Shown: piece after piece, positions 18,548-27,403 of the stretch
How positions within the stretch are numbered: the first letter of the stretch is position 1
How the letters are laid out: the number at the start of each line of letters is the position of its first letter
From: Fibrobacterota bacterium
GTDB lineage: Bacteria > Fibrobacterota > Fibrobacteria > UBA11236
Length of the DNA: 64,000 nt
Assembly (NCBI GenBank): GCA_947482115.1
Contig: CANKII010000002.1
Location: forward strand, 1 to 64,000
Direction: 5' to 3'
Made by a program: the position numbers and the translations under genes
Notes under the pieces: model-generated
Database searches by the model: none
What the model was told of the DNA's origin: nothing
The model's input: the letters and a program-made list of their open reading frames with translations, nothing else

Positions 18548-19182
18548 CAATTCGAAAAACGGATTTCAAAAGGTTGTTCCAGACCGCAGAAGGGAACGGC
18601 CATGCCGCCTTTTTTCGCGGGAGTGAAACGGGTTTGCTGCAAAGCCTCCCGGCCTGCAGCCGCCATTCCCAATCCCGCAGGTTTTTCCTCGGTGACATGA
18701 ATGTCATAAGGGTGACCGGACACATCGACGCAAAAAGAAAGCGCGAGATAGGCGTCCTTTTCCTGGGACTTCACTTCCGAAGGCATGCGGAAGGGCGGGG
18801 GAAAGGTGGGGGCGGGGCGTTCATCCACGCCTTCATCGCCTGCTCCCGTGGAGCGACCCCCACCGCCGCTTTTCTTGTTCGCCAGTTCCGACGGAGCGGC
18901 AACACCTCCGCCCATCACTCCCAGTTCCATCGCGAACCGGGGGCCACCTTTCATCAAGCTGGGTGCGGGCCGCGCATGCCGGGGTTGTTGCAGGGCGCGC
19001 AAGGGTTTGATTTCCGGACGCGGAGCCTCCATCGACTTCAGGCTGACTTGAGCCACCACGCGAACCTTCTTCGCAGCCGGCGGGTTCAGGGCATAGTGAA
19101 GTAAAGGCAGCGTCACTGTGGCCAACCCTGCGAACAATGCGGCGAGCAGGCCGATTGCGAGATTGCGGAGAAAAGTTTTCAC
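18547..19182 (-). CDS. TonB-family energy transducer
   Basis: A 211-residue protein with an N-terminal membrane anchor (LAIGLLAALFAGLATVTLPLL), a Pro/Gly/Ala-rich periplasmic spacer, and a C-terminal TonB-like domain (SFCVDVSGHPYDIHVTEEKPAGLGMAAAGREALQQTRFTPAKKGGMAVPF). It couples the proton-driven ExbB/ExbD motor to the outer-membrane receptor. The spacer is shorter and poorer in Pro-Lys/Pro-Glu than in classical TonB, as seen for TonB2-type proteins, which depend on TtpC. Two Cys residues in the C-terminal domain could form a disulfide. It lies 16 bases after exbD and overlaps the TPR gene. Confidence 0.85.
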   Translation of the reverse strand: MKTFLRNLAIGLLAALFAGLATVTLPLLHYALNPPAAKKVRVVAQVSLKSMEAPRPEIKPLRALQQPRHARPAPSLMKGGPRFAMELGVMGGGVAAPSELANKKSGGGGRSTGAGDEGVDERPAPTFPPPFRMPSEVKSQEKDAYLALSFCVDVSGHPYDIHVTEEKPAGLGMAAAGREALQQTRFTPAKKGGMAVPFCGLEQPFEIRFSN

Positions 19183-19198
19183 GGTGATTCTTCAGATC

Positions 19199-19606
19199 CT
19201 ATTTGGATAATGCGGCCACGGAGATTTTTTTGGCTCCGGCCAGATTACAGGCATCCATCACATTGATGAGCAGGCCCGTGTTGGATTCCTTGTCTGCAAT
19301 CAGGATGATTTCACCCGTGACATTCTGCGCCAGCAATCGTTTGAGCACATCCTGCAAGCCTTCCATGTCGACCTGGCGTTCGTTGACATGAATGGTTCCA
19401 TCGCGGGTGATGGCCACGAGAATGCTTTGACGGTTTAACTCCGCTGCGGACTGGGCGTGCGGCTTGTCCACATCCACACCGGTTTGCTGGGTCAAAGTGG
19501 AGCTGAGAATGGTGAAAATAAGGATGACGAACACGACGTCAATGAGCGGAACCACGTCGATGTGGAATGAGCTTTTGCGTCGTGCGGGTATGAGAAATGG
19601 ATCCAT
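19199..19606 (-). CDS. exbD: ExbD/TolR family biopolymer transport protein
   Basis: A 135-residue protein with a single N-terminal transmembrane helix bearing the essential aspartate (VVPLIDVVFVILIFTIL), then a periplasmic domain with VAITRDGTIHVNERQVD and EIILIADKESNTGLLINVMDACNLAGAKKISVA. It forms the proton channel with ExbB-type subunits. It is one base from the upstream exbB and 16 bases before tonB in a continuous operon. Confidence 0.95.
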   Translation of the reverse strand: MDPFLIPARRKSSFHIDVVPLIDVVFVILIFTILSSTLTQQTGVDVDKPHAQSAAELNRQSILVAITRDGTIHVNERQVDMEGLQDVLKRLLAQNVTGEIILIADKESNTGLLINVMDACNLAGAKKISVAALSK

Positions 19607-19607
19607 T

Positions 19608-20240
19608 TTAAATCCGCCTTTCCGGGGCGTAGAAAACGTTGAGCAGTAAAGTGAGACCGTATTCCACCTGATTTTTCAGCCACGTGACGCGGCCTTCCAG
19701 CCTTTGTCCGAGAAGAATGAGTGCGATGGCCACGAGTAAACCGGTTTGGGTTGCGATGAGCGCTTCGGAAATTCCCCGTGCGAGCAGTTGGGAATTCCCA
19801 CTGCCGTATTCCGTCATGGTTTTGAAAGTGTGGATGAGTCCGCTCACAGTTCCGAGCAGGCCGAGCAGGGGAGCGGCGGCGGCGAGGGATTTGATCAGGG
19901 GAATATGACGCTCTATCTGAAAAAGCCGATGGGCCAGTTTTTCCGCAAGAAGATGGCGTAATGCAGGTTCCGGGAGATGACGATTCTCCAGCGCCAACAG
20001 GGCTCCGAAACGTGCCAGCCGCGGAAATTTTTGTGCTGCGGCCCGCGCCTCAGCGTCTTTTCCCGATGCCGCGAGATCCCGCAACTCTTCAAAGCGCCGG
20101 TTGAGCTTCACCTTCCACAATCCACTTGCGATGCCCGCATAGGTTTGCAGGACGAGAAAAAATCCCCAAAACCCCGCGATGAAGATCGCGGCGAGAACGA
20201 TTCCGCCCCGGGACCAGGTTTCAAAAATAACGGCTAACAT
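19608..20240 (-). CDS. exbB: MotA/TolQ/ExbB proton channel family protein (ExbB2-like)
   Basis: A 210-residue protein with a short N-terminal segment, a TM helix near residues 12-35, a cytoplasmic region, and the two conserved C-terminal helices IPLIKSLAAAAPLLGLLGTVSGLIHTFK and ISEALIATQTGLLVAIALILL, which match the ExbB consensus. It is the second, short ExbB-type gene in this operon, directly after the long TtpC-like one, as in TonB2 systems. Confidence 0.93.
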   Translation of the reverse strand: MLAVIFETWSRGGIVLAAIFIAGFWGFFLVLQTYAGIASGLWKVKLNRRFEELRDLAASGKDAEARAAAQKFPRLARFGALLALENRHLPEPALRHLLAEKLAHRLFQIERHIPLIKSLAAAAPLLGLLGTVSGLIHTFKTMTEYGSGNSQLLARGISEALIATQTGLLVAIALILLGQRLEGRVTWLKNQVEYGLTLLLNVFYAPERRI

Positions 20241-20258
20241 CGCAATTCGATCTCAGGT

Positions 20259-21749
20259 TCAGGTTTGCGGCCAGTTTTTGTTCAGGACTTCGAGACTCTT
20301 CGCGGACAAATCGGCATTGAGCGTATCCACCCGTTCCTGCAGCCAGCCATGAATGAGTAGGACGGGAATGGCGATGACAAGACCGGTTTCGGTATTGACC
20401 AGGGCCTCTGAAATTCCTCCCGCCAATATTTTCGGATCGTTTGTGCCCAGTTGGTTGAGGATCTTGAAAAGCGTAACCAGACCCGACACGGTGCCGAGCA
20501 AACCCATGAGTGGAGCCGCCGTGCCAAATGCGGCCAGCAGCGAAAGGCGCTTTTCGTGTCCGGGAATTTCCTTCAGCATCACTTCCCGCACTGCCTTCTC
20601 TGCGGTTTCACGCGAGGCATTTGCATTTTCAGCCACGGCTTGCAGAACTTTGGCCAAACTGCTGCGCGAATTCCGGCACAACTCCATGGCGCCACTCCAG
20701 TCTTTGCGCTCGATGAACGGACGGAATTTTTTCATGAACGCCTCTGCATCTGCGGAGCGGCGCGCGAAGAAAATCAGCCTTTCGATGATCATGAACAACG
20801 CGAGCAAGCCGACCGCAAAAAGGGGGTAGAGGACAACGCCTCCGGCCTCAAACCAGGCGAGGAAGCGTACCCAGATATTTTTATCCTCGCCGCGCACAAA
20901 GCCAGAACCCGTGCTTTTGAATTGCAAGACGTCAAAAGGAATGACCGCGCGATCCTGTCCGCGTGTTGCCGCTTCAATGGCAGCACGCAGACGCGGGTTG
21001 TAGTCGCGCGTCAGATTTTGTCGCCAGATAAAGGTGCGTCCCTGCAGGCTTCCCGTGCGCAACAAAATTTGGGATGCTCCCGCGCCATCCTTTTCCAGTT
21101 CACCCACAAACAACGTTCCCAATCGCAATTGCCATGCGCTGCCTGTGTGTCCATCTTCAAAAACCGCCTGTTTGGTTTCCAACGATTGGGTCAAAGTGAG
21201 ATCGAGTCGATTCAGGTGTGCGCGGAAGAAATCGCCGAGTCCCGCACCCAGTTCCGGATTTTTTTCGGACAAGGCCTGCGAGGCCTTCGAATACGCCAGC
21301 GTTCGGTTTTCCAATCCCACGGGAAAGTCGGAAGAAATTGTCCCTGCAGCTTCATCCACCTTCCGTTTTACCTGATTGAGGAATGCGACATGCGTATCCT
21401 GTGTCGTGACAAGCGCTTCCTTTTTTTCGTCAGCATCATTACGGGCTTTGACCAGTTCTTCTTCAAGACGGCTGGCGTCCCCGGAGAGACGGCTGAAAGC
21501 CTCTTCCATTCCGCGCGACTGTTCCTCGGCCTCCTTGGCTCTGGCGGCGGCTTTGTAACGCGAGTCCCAGCGCACAGCCTCCTTTTGTTCCAGCGAATCC
21601 AGCTTGGCGGCTTTTATGGACTCCAAAGAAGTCTGTTCGCGTTTGAGTCCTTCGATCTCACGCAAGAGCGCAACATTTGGATCCTCTTTGGAGAGGGCAA
21701 CGCCGGACAATAAAAGAAGAGCCAGCAGGGAATTTTTAACCGGAGACAT
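20259..21749 (-). CDS. ttpC: TtpC-like MotA/TolQ/ExbB protein with long periplasmic coiled-coil extension
   Basis: A 496-residue protein with a signal peptide (residues 1-20). A charged coiled coil follows (~25-125) and then a domain of ~200 residues that parallels the DUF3450 protein upstream. From ~305 onward it has the ExbB-type membrane domain (WFEAGGVVLYPLFAVGLLALFMIIERLIFF, LLAAFGTAAPLMGLLGTVSGLVTLF and ISEALVNTETGLVIAIPVLLIH). This extended form is the hallmark of TtpC, needed for TonB2-dependent iron-complex uptake in Vibrio. The start overlaps the DUF3450 stop (TAATG). The symbol is given by family architecture; orthology was not tested. Confidence 0.88.
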   Translation of the reverse strand: MSPVKNSLLALLLLSGVALSKEDPNVALLREIEGLKREQTSLESIKAAKLDSLEQKEAVRWDSRYKAAARAKEAEEQSRGMEEAFSRLSGDASRLEEELVKARNDADEKKEALVTTQDTHVAFLNQVKRKVDEAAGTISSDFPVGLENRTLAYSKASQALSEKNPELGAGLGDFFRAHLNRLDLTLTQSLETKQAVFEDGHTGSAWQLRLGTLFVGELEKDGAGASQILLRTGSLQGRTFIWRQNLTRDYNPRLRAAIEAATRGQDRAVIPFDVLQFKSTGSGFVRGEDKNIWVRFLAWFEAGGVVLYPLFAVGLLALFMIIERLIFFARRSADAEAFMKKFRPFIERKDWSGAMELCRNSRSSLAKVLQAVAENANASRETAEKAVREVMLKEIPGHEKRLSLLAAFGTAAPLMGLLGTVSGLVTLFKILNQLGTNDPKILAGGISEALVNTETGLVIAIPVLLIHGWLQERVDTLNADLSAKSLEVLNKNWPQT

Positions 21750-22609
21750 TAGCGGCCTCCTTTTTCAGTTGAAGCCGCATCGAGGGAAAGAGCGAGTGAA
21801 AGCGGCACAAGCTGCGGAGCCTCCCGGCCGGCCTTCACGGTCAATGCTAGTTTGACGGCATTCTTTTCTTCGAAGCTGAGGTCTTCGCGCCAGGCATAGG
21901 CGGACTTTCTATTTTCAACATGCTTTTCCAATACGCCGAATCTCTTTCCTTCTTCGTCCATGTAGATCATGGCCTGATTTCCGAGTTTGAGGATTTGAGC
22001 ATTGACCACTTCACCATTCTGACGTGTTAATGGACGACTGAATAGCGCGATTTCGTCGCCGTTCTTGATCTCTTCCTTGAGAAGGGCTGTCAATCTTCCG
22101 AAGGCCTCCTCTGGCGTCGAAGTGCCGGCCTCCAAATCGCGTTTCAATGACAGGATTCGATCCCGTCGAATTTCGACATCCCATGGTGGCGCGGCTTCGA
22201 CGCGGACCAGCAGGGAATCCGCGAGTCCGGTGAACGTTTTGAGCAGGGATTTGTCCCGGGACTTCAACTCCTCAACATTGTTCAAGTAACCCCGCATGCG
22301 GGATTGTTCGGCGTTGATCTTGGAGCGGGTTTCCTGAATACGCAAATTCAGAGCCTGATTTTCCTTGTCACGGCGTTCCTTGTCCCGTTTCCAGCGATCC
22401 AGATTTTGCGCCGCAGCGGCGTTTTCCTCGCGAGTCAGGGAATCCGTGCGTTGAAGATCCGCTGCCGCATGTTGAACATCCTTTTTCAACCGGGCGATGT
22501 CGGCTTTGAGTCGCGCCGCTTCCTCAGCAGGGTCCTGTGTTTGGGCTGTTGTCAGTCCCATAAACAAAGCCAGTGCCATGAAAGCTTGTCTTGTGTGGTT
22601 GTGTTTCAT
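21749..22609 (-). CDS. DUF3450-like periplasmic coiled-coil protein of the TonB2/TtpC system
   Basis: A 286-residue protein. The start at 22609 follows AAAGGACC and gives a signal peptide (MKHNHTRQAFMALALFMGLTTAQ). A long coiled coil spans residues ~25-115, then a globular domain: PPWDVEIRRDRILSLKRDLEAGTSTPEEAFGRLTALLKEEIKNG, a Gly-rich beta region, and a GVLEKHVENRKSAYAWREDLSFEEKNAV segment. The arrangement matches the DUF3450 proteins always found next to ttpC. In this operon it precedes the TtpC-like gene with overlapping stop and start, implying a stoichiometric complex. Confidence 0.8.
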   Translation of the reverse strand: MKHNHTRQAFMALALFMGLTTAQTQDPAEEAARLKADIARLKKDVQHAAADLQRTDSLTREENAAAAQNLDRWKRDKERRDKENQALNLRIQETRSKINAEQSRMRGYLNNVEELKSRDKSLLKTFTGLADSLLVRVEAAPPWDVEIRRDRILSLKRDLEAGTSTPEEAFGRLTALLKEEIKNGDEIALFSRPLTRQNGEVVNAQILKLGNQAMIYMDEEGKRFGVLEKHVENRKSAYAWREDLSFEEKNAVKLALTVKAGREAPQLVPLSLALSLDAASTEKGGR

Positions 22610-22641
22610 CTCAGGTCCTTTCAGACTTTCCCATGTCCATT

Positions 22642-24162
22642 TTAGTTTACACCCCTGCACAATTCCTTCTGTACGTCTCCGTTTTCACGGCAGTAAGACT
22701 TGCGCCCTTCGATGCAGGGAGCGGGTTTCCAGTATTTCAACTCGCAATTTTTCCAAAGAATGAGCTGGCAGCCGTTTCCGGATTTCCCCTGTTCACACTC
22801 CTGCCGCATTTCCGTGCAGCCGGGAAAGGTTGCGGGGTAATTGTGGTCGATGCAATATCGCGCCAATGCTTCAACGGACAAAAGCGTATCGCGAGTTTGA
22901 TAAGCGGTGACCGAGTCGCACATTCCCACCGGAGCGGAGATGCGTAATACCGGATCATTGCAAACGGGACCCCAGGTGTAGATGGCGTCCAACCGGCAAT
23001 CTTCGCGTTTCCATTCGTTGCTCGTGCAGAAATCATCATACCATCCTGCGCAGTCGCGACTGTTAAACCAGCCTTGTTTCCGGCAGGTCCATGCCCGGGT
23101 GGCGGGGTAGGAGTATACCTGGGTCAGTGAATCGGTTTTGATGAACACATCAAAGGAATCCACGATCATACCTGCGAAGAATCCACGACCGCCGGAAACA
23201 TTGGTTAGAGCCTGAATCTTCGGATTTTGATCCACAGGGCCCCCCCCGGCTTCGCTGACATTCGTGAAGTTGTAATCGGTGTAAGCCTTTTCCACGCCGT
23301 AAAAATACAGCCGGTTCAAACCGGACCAAAACCACGCGTTCACGACTCCGATGGAATCGAGGACGTTATAACCGCTCTGGCTGATGGTGCTGGGATCCAG
23401 AATCAGACGGCGATGATTGCCGGGGTAATAAAACTCGCCCGAATCCGGTTTGATGCCCAATATGAAATCAAAGGTGGTTACGGGGCGTCCAGCCGTGGTG
23501 TCATAACGCTGGGACACGAGTACACCGTTCACATCGGGACTGCGTTGCGAATGGAAGTAGTGGGAAAGATTGTTCAATTTCGAATTGCCTCCGATATAGA
23601 ATAGGCTGTCAGCGCGCCGGTAATAGATCACATCCTTTTTATAAACCTCGATGTTCGTGTCGCTTCGCTGTGCGACGGCCAATCCCACCTTGGCTATACG
23701 AGGGGCAACCGCCGTATCCGTGATCCGAAAGGTTTTTGGGACGCTCGCCTTGGCGCTTAACACCGAGACGACACGGGTTCCCGAACTGTCCCATACAAAG
23801 CGGGCGGTCAACGTGTAGGCTTGATTGCGCAGGAAATGTGCGGAACTGGATCCGGAAAAACAATTGGGCGTATTGAACAACGGTTGCAGGATTAAAGTTT
23901 GTCCACCGTTTGAAAAAACACCTGAGATGCCCACAGAGGCACTGTCATAAAAGGCAAAGGCATCTGTATGGCCTTCGTCGAGAAACAGCAGCCGTTCGAA
24001 GCACACGTTTTCCACCGGGCGATCCGCCACGGCATAGGCGGAAGCATAAATACCACGGAAGACGGGTTTGCTTTGCGGTGTATAATCCCACGGCCCGGGT
24101 AAAATACACCCCGCCAGCAACAGTACTCCGGCCGCACCTATGATCTGGTTTCTAGAAATCAT
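22642..24162 (-). CDS. Surface or periplasmic lipoprotein with Cys-rich C-terminus, receptor partner
   Basis: A 506-residue protein. A lipobox LLLAGC at residues 14-19 marks a lipoprotein. Residues ~20-340 form a beta-rich domain resembling the DUF4249-type proteins that accompany TonB-dependent receptors in the FCB group. The last ~150 residues contain 14 cysteines in an unusual Trp-rich pattern (TRAWTCRKQGW, SRDCAGWYDDFC, KREDCRLDAIYTWGPVC). The even Cys number suggests disulfides. A run of eight G occurs in the coding strand (around 23232-23248), near the residues EAGGGPVD. The start overlaps the receptor 3' end by 11 bases. It may help bind or capture the receptor's ligand; this is an inference from gene order. 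Confidence 0.7.
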   Translation of the reverse strand: MISRNQIIGAAGVLLLAGCILPGPWDYTPQSKPVFRGIYASAYAVADRPVENVCFERLLFLDEGHTDAFAFYDSASVGISGVFSNGGQTLILQPLFNTPNCFSGSSSAHFLRNQAYTLTARFVWDSSGTRVVSVLSAKASVPKTFRITDTAVAPRIAKVGLAVAQRSDTNIEVYKKDVIYYRRADSLFYIGGNSKLNNLSHYFHSQRSPDVNGVLVSQRYDTTAGRPVTTFDFILGIKPDSGEFYYPGNHRRLILDPSTISQSGYNVLDSIGVVNAWFWSGLNRLYFYGVEKAYTDYNFTNVSEAGGGPVDQNPKIQALTNVSGGRGFFAGMIVDSFDVFIKTDSLTQVYSYPATRAWTCRKQGWFNSRDCAGWYDDFCTSNEWKREDCRLDAIYTWGPVCNDPVLRISAPVGMCDSVTAYQTRDTLLSVEALARYCIDHNYPATFPGCTEMRQECEQGKSGNGCQLILWKNCELKYWKPAPCIEGRKSYCRENGDVQKELCRGVN

Positions 24163-26575
24163 ATTCGTAGCTCAACAGGAAAGGGAAAAATGGGAATTGT
24201 GTAATCGTGATTCGTTCCGGAGGGTTCTGTTCGCGATCATAAGTGTAAAAGAAGACGTTGTTGTGATTGGTAACGTTTAAGAGCGTGAAGGAAAAATTCC
24301 ATTTTCCTTCACGCCCCCAGTCGATGGGCTTGATATCCCAGCGAAAATATGGCGGCACCAGGTTTTGGTTGTAAGCGCCCCGCGTTACAGCCAAATTATT
24401 CTCGAATTCCGGATTCGGTCCCCCCGCCGGGCGTCCCTGATTTTGATCGACAAGATGTCCCGGAGCGTAACCGGAATATTCCGTGTAGGGCAGACCCGTG
24501 GCGTATTTGATTTGAGTGGAAGAGCGAAAGTAGCGTCCCTTGCCTTTACCCGCCCAGATTCCATCAGCGCCCTTCCAGTTTATGGCGAGATCGGCTTTGA
24601 AGCTGTGCGGTTGATGCCATTTGGGATAATACGCGTCGTGAAAAACCTTCTCCCGAATCACGGAGTATCCGTGGGAATAGCTCAGCCCCCCGGATAACGC
24701 CTCGCTCGGCCGTCGCAACGAAGCTTCGAAGCCATACGAGTAGCCTTCCGCCTCGTCGAACAGATCTCCGAGTCCATGATCCGTGTCGAATAAAATGGAA
24801 TCCGGTTTTTCGTTGGGAGCGAAGATGAGCAGGTGGTACAGGGTTTTGTAATAACCTTCCAGGGAAAAATCGTACTGGGTGAAGATTCCCTCTTTCGAAT
24901 ATCCCGCAGCAAACAACACCGATGAAGTGGGCTCCACGGTCCGGTATTTCACCTTCTTGGCCGGATAATAAAACTCGTTGATGCTTTCCTGATCTCCGAA
25001 CAAAATGGAGTTGATGTATTGCAGATAGTAACCCGTGTGAAAATCCAATGCCTGATGTGCCGGCAGGGAGTATTTCGCCGAGAAGCGTGGTTCGGCCTGC
25101 GGTGTGGAAAGTGTGGACATGTAGTTGAGGCGTAATCCCGGGGAAAGTTCCCAGCGATCATGAGACCATTTGTCCTGGGCGAAGAGGCTGGTGAGCGCAA
25201 AATCTGTCTTGTCCTGAAAGGTTATTTTCGCCACGTATTCATCGTTTCTAAATACCGTGTGCATCCAGTTGGCTTCTGTTCCAAAGGTGACATGGTGGTT
25301 GTCAATCCCCGAGTACTCGAAAACTTGCTTGGCCTGATAGGTGGCGATGTTGTTGTAAAATCCAAAGATGCTGGTGAGTCCGAAACTCTGGCTGAACAGA
25401 CTGTAGGACAAGGTGGATCGCGCCAGCCAATCTTCCGACGGTTTCCATTTGAAGTTGAATGGAATGGCGGTGTTTCCCCAATCCACTTTGAAGGGATCGA
25501 AGTTGAGACGGTCTCGTCCCTGATAAACCGACAACATGGCTTCGGCATCTTTGCCTGTTTTATAAGCCAAGCTCCCTTGAATATCATAGAAGTAATAGTC
25601 CAGCACGAGATCTGTTGCGCCCTGATGGCGTAGAAAATCCACCACCTGTTTGATATAGGTGCTTCTTCCGGCCAGCAGCCAGCGCAGCGGGCCTTCGTGC
25701 CCTTCCGTATGAGCCTGTGTGGCGAAGGTGGTGATCTGAACCGAGGAACCCGTGAACAGGGAATAGGAACTATCCTTTCCGCCCCGCCGGGATTTGATGT
25801 CCAGCACGGATGAAAGCCGGTCTCCATATTCGGGGGAGAAGCCGCCCTTGTAAAAAGTCACATCCTCGATTCCATCCACGAGGAAGGTTGAAAATAGGCC
25901 AAAGAAATGAACCGGGGAATAAACGGCGGCGTTGTCGAAGAGAATCAGGTTTTGATCACTGCCTCCGCCTCGCACATAGATCTTGGTGGAGAAATCCGAA
26001 CTCGATACCACACCCGGCAGTCCCTGAATGGATCGAATCACATCCGCCTCGGCAAGCCCCGGCATACGTTTGATCAATTTCGCGGAAACAGTTTGGCGTC
26101 CCATGGCGCGTTTGGGAATGCGCTGGGCGCGCAGCACTACTTTTTGCAACCTGACCGATTCGATTTCCGCACCGCCCGCCTGTCCGCCGGAAATTCCACT
26201 GGAACTGTCTGCCGGTGTGAAATGCTCGACAGAGGTGGACAGGGATTCCGGTTCTGCTAGGGCAATTCCGATTCCTTCCAATTCGACATTTATGATCGAG
26301 TCAGAGCTCCGGTTCCGCACTTCGAAACATCTCTCGAATGCGTCAGCGGAGTCTCCGCGTTTTACGCAGAGGGTCCACAAAGTATCCGGGGCAAGGTGGA
26401 TGGAAAATTTTGTGCGCGGTTGAATGCGGAGTGTGTCCCCGGTTTCAAGCACTTCCAAACGATAAGGGCCGGGTGGGGGAAAGGCCGTGTCGGTAAGCAC
26501 GGCGTGGAGATGTAATCCTCCCGCGAGCACATTTCCAAAAACGGCCAATATTGCAAAACTCCAGCGCAATCTCAT
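24152..26575 (-). CDS. TonB-dependent outer-membrane receptor
   Basis: An 807-residue protein with a signal peptide (residues 1-18). A small beta domain (~19-125) is followed by a TonB-box/plug region (VVLRAQRIPKRAMGRQTVSAKLIKRMPGLAEADVIRSIQGLPGV, IYVRGGGSDQNLILFDNAAVY, VDGIEDVTFYKGGFSPEYGDRLSSVLDIKSR). A 22-strand-type barrel then ends in LSYEYDF with a C-terminal aromatic. The absence of a SusC-like signature and the presence of a lipoprotein partner place it among FCB receptor/lipoprotein pairs. It is the first gene of the operon that also encodes its own TonB motor. The ligand is unknown. Confidence 0.9.
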   Translation of the reverse strand: MRLRWSFAILAVFGNVLAGGLHLHAVLTDTAFPPPGPYRLEVLETGDTLRIQPRTKFSIHLAPDTLWTLCVKRGDSADAFERCFEVRNRSSDSIINVELEGIGIALAEPESLSTSVEHFTPADSSSGISGGQAGGAEIESVRLQKVVLRAQRIPKRAMGRQTVSAKLIKRMPGLAEADVIRSIQGLPGVVSSSDFSTKIYVRGGGSDQNLILFDNAAVYSPVHFFGLFSTFLVDGIEDVTFYKGGFSPEYGDRLSSVLDIKSRRGGKDSSYSLFTGSSVQITTFATQAHTEGHEGPLRWLLAGRSTYIKQVVDFLRHQGATDLVLDYYFYDIQGSLAYKTGKDAEAMLSVYQGRDRLNFDPFKVDWGNTAIPFNFKWKPSEDWLARSTLSYSLFSQSFGLTSIFGFYNNIATYQAKQVFEYSGIDNHHVTFGTEANWMHTVFRNDEYVAKITFQDKTDFALTSLFAQDKWSHDRWELSPGLRLNYMSTLSTPQAEPRFSAKYSLPAHQALDFHTGYYLQYINSILFGDQESINEFYYPAKKVKYRTVEPTSSVLFAAGYSKEGIFTQYDFSLEGYYKTLYHLLIFAPNEKPDSILFDTDHGLGDLFDEAEGYSYGFEASLRRPSEALSGGLSYSHGYSVIREKVFHDAYYPKWHQPHSFKADLAINWKGADGIWAGKGKGRYFRSSTQIKYATGLPYTEYSGYAPGHLVDQNQGRPAGGPNPEFENNLAVTRGAYNQNLVPPYFRWDIKPIDWGREGKWNFSFTLLNVTNHNNVFFYTYDREQNPPERITITQFPFFPFLLSYEYDF

Positions 26576-26634
26576 CCCCGGTTTTTTCAGTCTTCAATCA
26601 GCTGCGGGCGTCAGCAAATTTACATTGAGGATTC

Positions 26635-27336
26635 ATGGCCTTGCGCGTCCAAGTATTTCAACATGTGCCTTTCGAAGGGCTTGGTTCCATGGAATCCGTT
26701 CTCTCGAGTTTTGGTGCCAGCATTGCTTATACCCGCTTTTTTGAGGGGGATTTATCTCCCGCGATCGACGCCTTTGATTTTCTCATTGTCATGGGTGGTC
26801 CGATGGGAGTCTATGACGAGGCTGAATTTTCGTGGCTCAGGGAGGAAAAGCGGGCTTTGAAGGAAGCCTTGGTTTCCGGGAAACCGGTGCTTGGCATTTG
26901 CCTCGGCTCGCAACTCATGGCGGAAGTTTTGGGCGGGGTTGTCACCAAAAATCCCTCCAAGGAAATCGGCTGGCTTCCCGTGGAGCGATTGCCCGAAGCG
27001 TCATCTTCTTGGGTGACCGGAATTTTTCCCGAACGATTCACAACCTTTCACTGGCATGGAGACACTTTTTCCATCCCACCCGAAGCCACATCGTTATTCC
27101 GCTCGGAAGGTTGTGCCCATCAAGGTTTTGTTTGGGGCGAAAAGGCCGTCGCTTTGCAATTTCATCCGGAAATTACACCGGAGACGACGGTGAGTTGGGT
27201 GAAGCATGGGGCCGAAGAGTTAACACCGGGGCCTTATGTTCAAACCCCGGAAGAAATTCGCGGAAAGCCTGAAGACTTCGAGGCCAATAATATATGGATT
27301 GCAAGATTATGCGATGAGTTGATCCGCAGGGTTTAA
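26635..27336 (+). CDS. Class I glutamine amidotransferase (GMP-synthase-like GATase)
   Basis: A 233-residue stand-alone GATase1 domain. It has the oxyanion strand FDFLIVMGGPMGVYDE, the nucleophile Cys in VLGICLGSQLMAEVLGG, the HWHGDTF segment and the catalytic His/Glu in ALQFHPEITPE. Stand-alone members hydrolyse gamma-glutamyl compounds or have unassigned roles, and the sequence does not say which. It is divergent from the receptor gene with a 59-base gap and is followed by a bidirectional terminator. Confidence 0.9.
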   Translation: MALRVQVFQHVPFEGLGSMESVLSSFGASIAYTRFFEGDLSPAIDAFDFLIVMGGPMGVYDEAEFSWLREEKRALKEALVSGKPVLGICLGSQLMAEVLGGVVTKNPSKEIGWLPVERLPEASSSWVTGIFPERFTTFHWHGDTFSIPPEATSLFRSEGCAHQGFVWGEKAVALQFHPEITPETTVSWVKHGAEELTPGPYVQTPEEIRGKPEDFEANNIWIARLCDELIRRV

Positions 27337-27350
27337 TAAATCCCCAACAA

Positions 27351-27382
27351 AAAAAAGGCCGGTAGTTTCCCACCGGCCTTCG
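27351..27382. terminator. Bidirectional terminator between the GATase gene and the first modular-protein gene
   Basis: A perfect 9-bp stem AAGGCCGGT/ACCGGCCTT with loop AGTTTCCC is flanked by an A-run. The loop and stem resemble the terminators at 29572, 31074 and 32291. Confidence 0.9.
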
Positions 27383-27403
27383 GAAGTTTTTAGAACAAGT
27401 TCT

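Noticed and set aside
20451-21713. A 420-codon plus-strand open frame opposite the ttpC-like gene
   Set aside because: The minus-strand product has clear ExbB motifs and operon context; the plus-strand product is rich in His/Gln/Phe with no recognisable domain.
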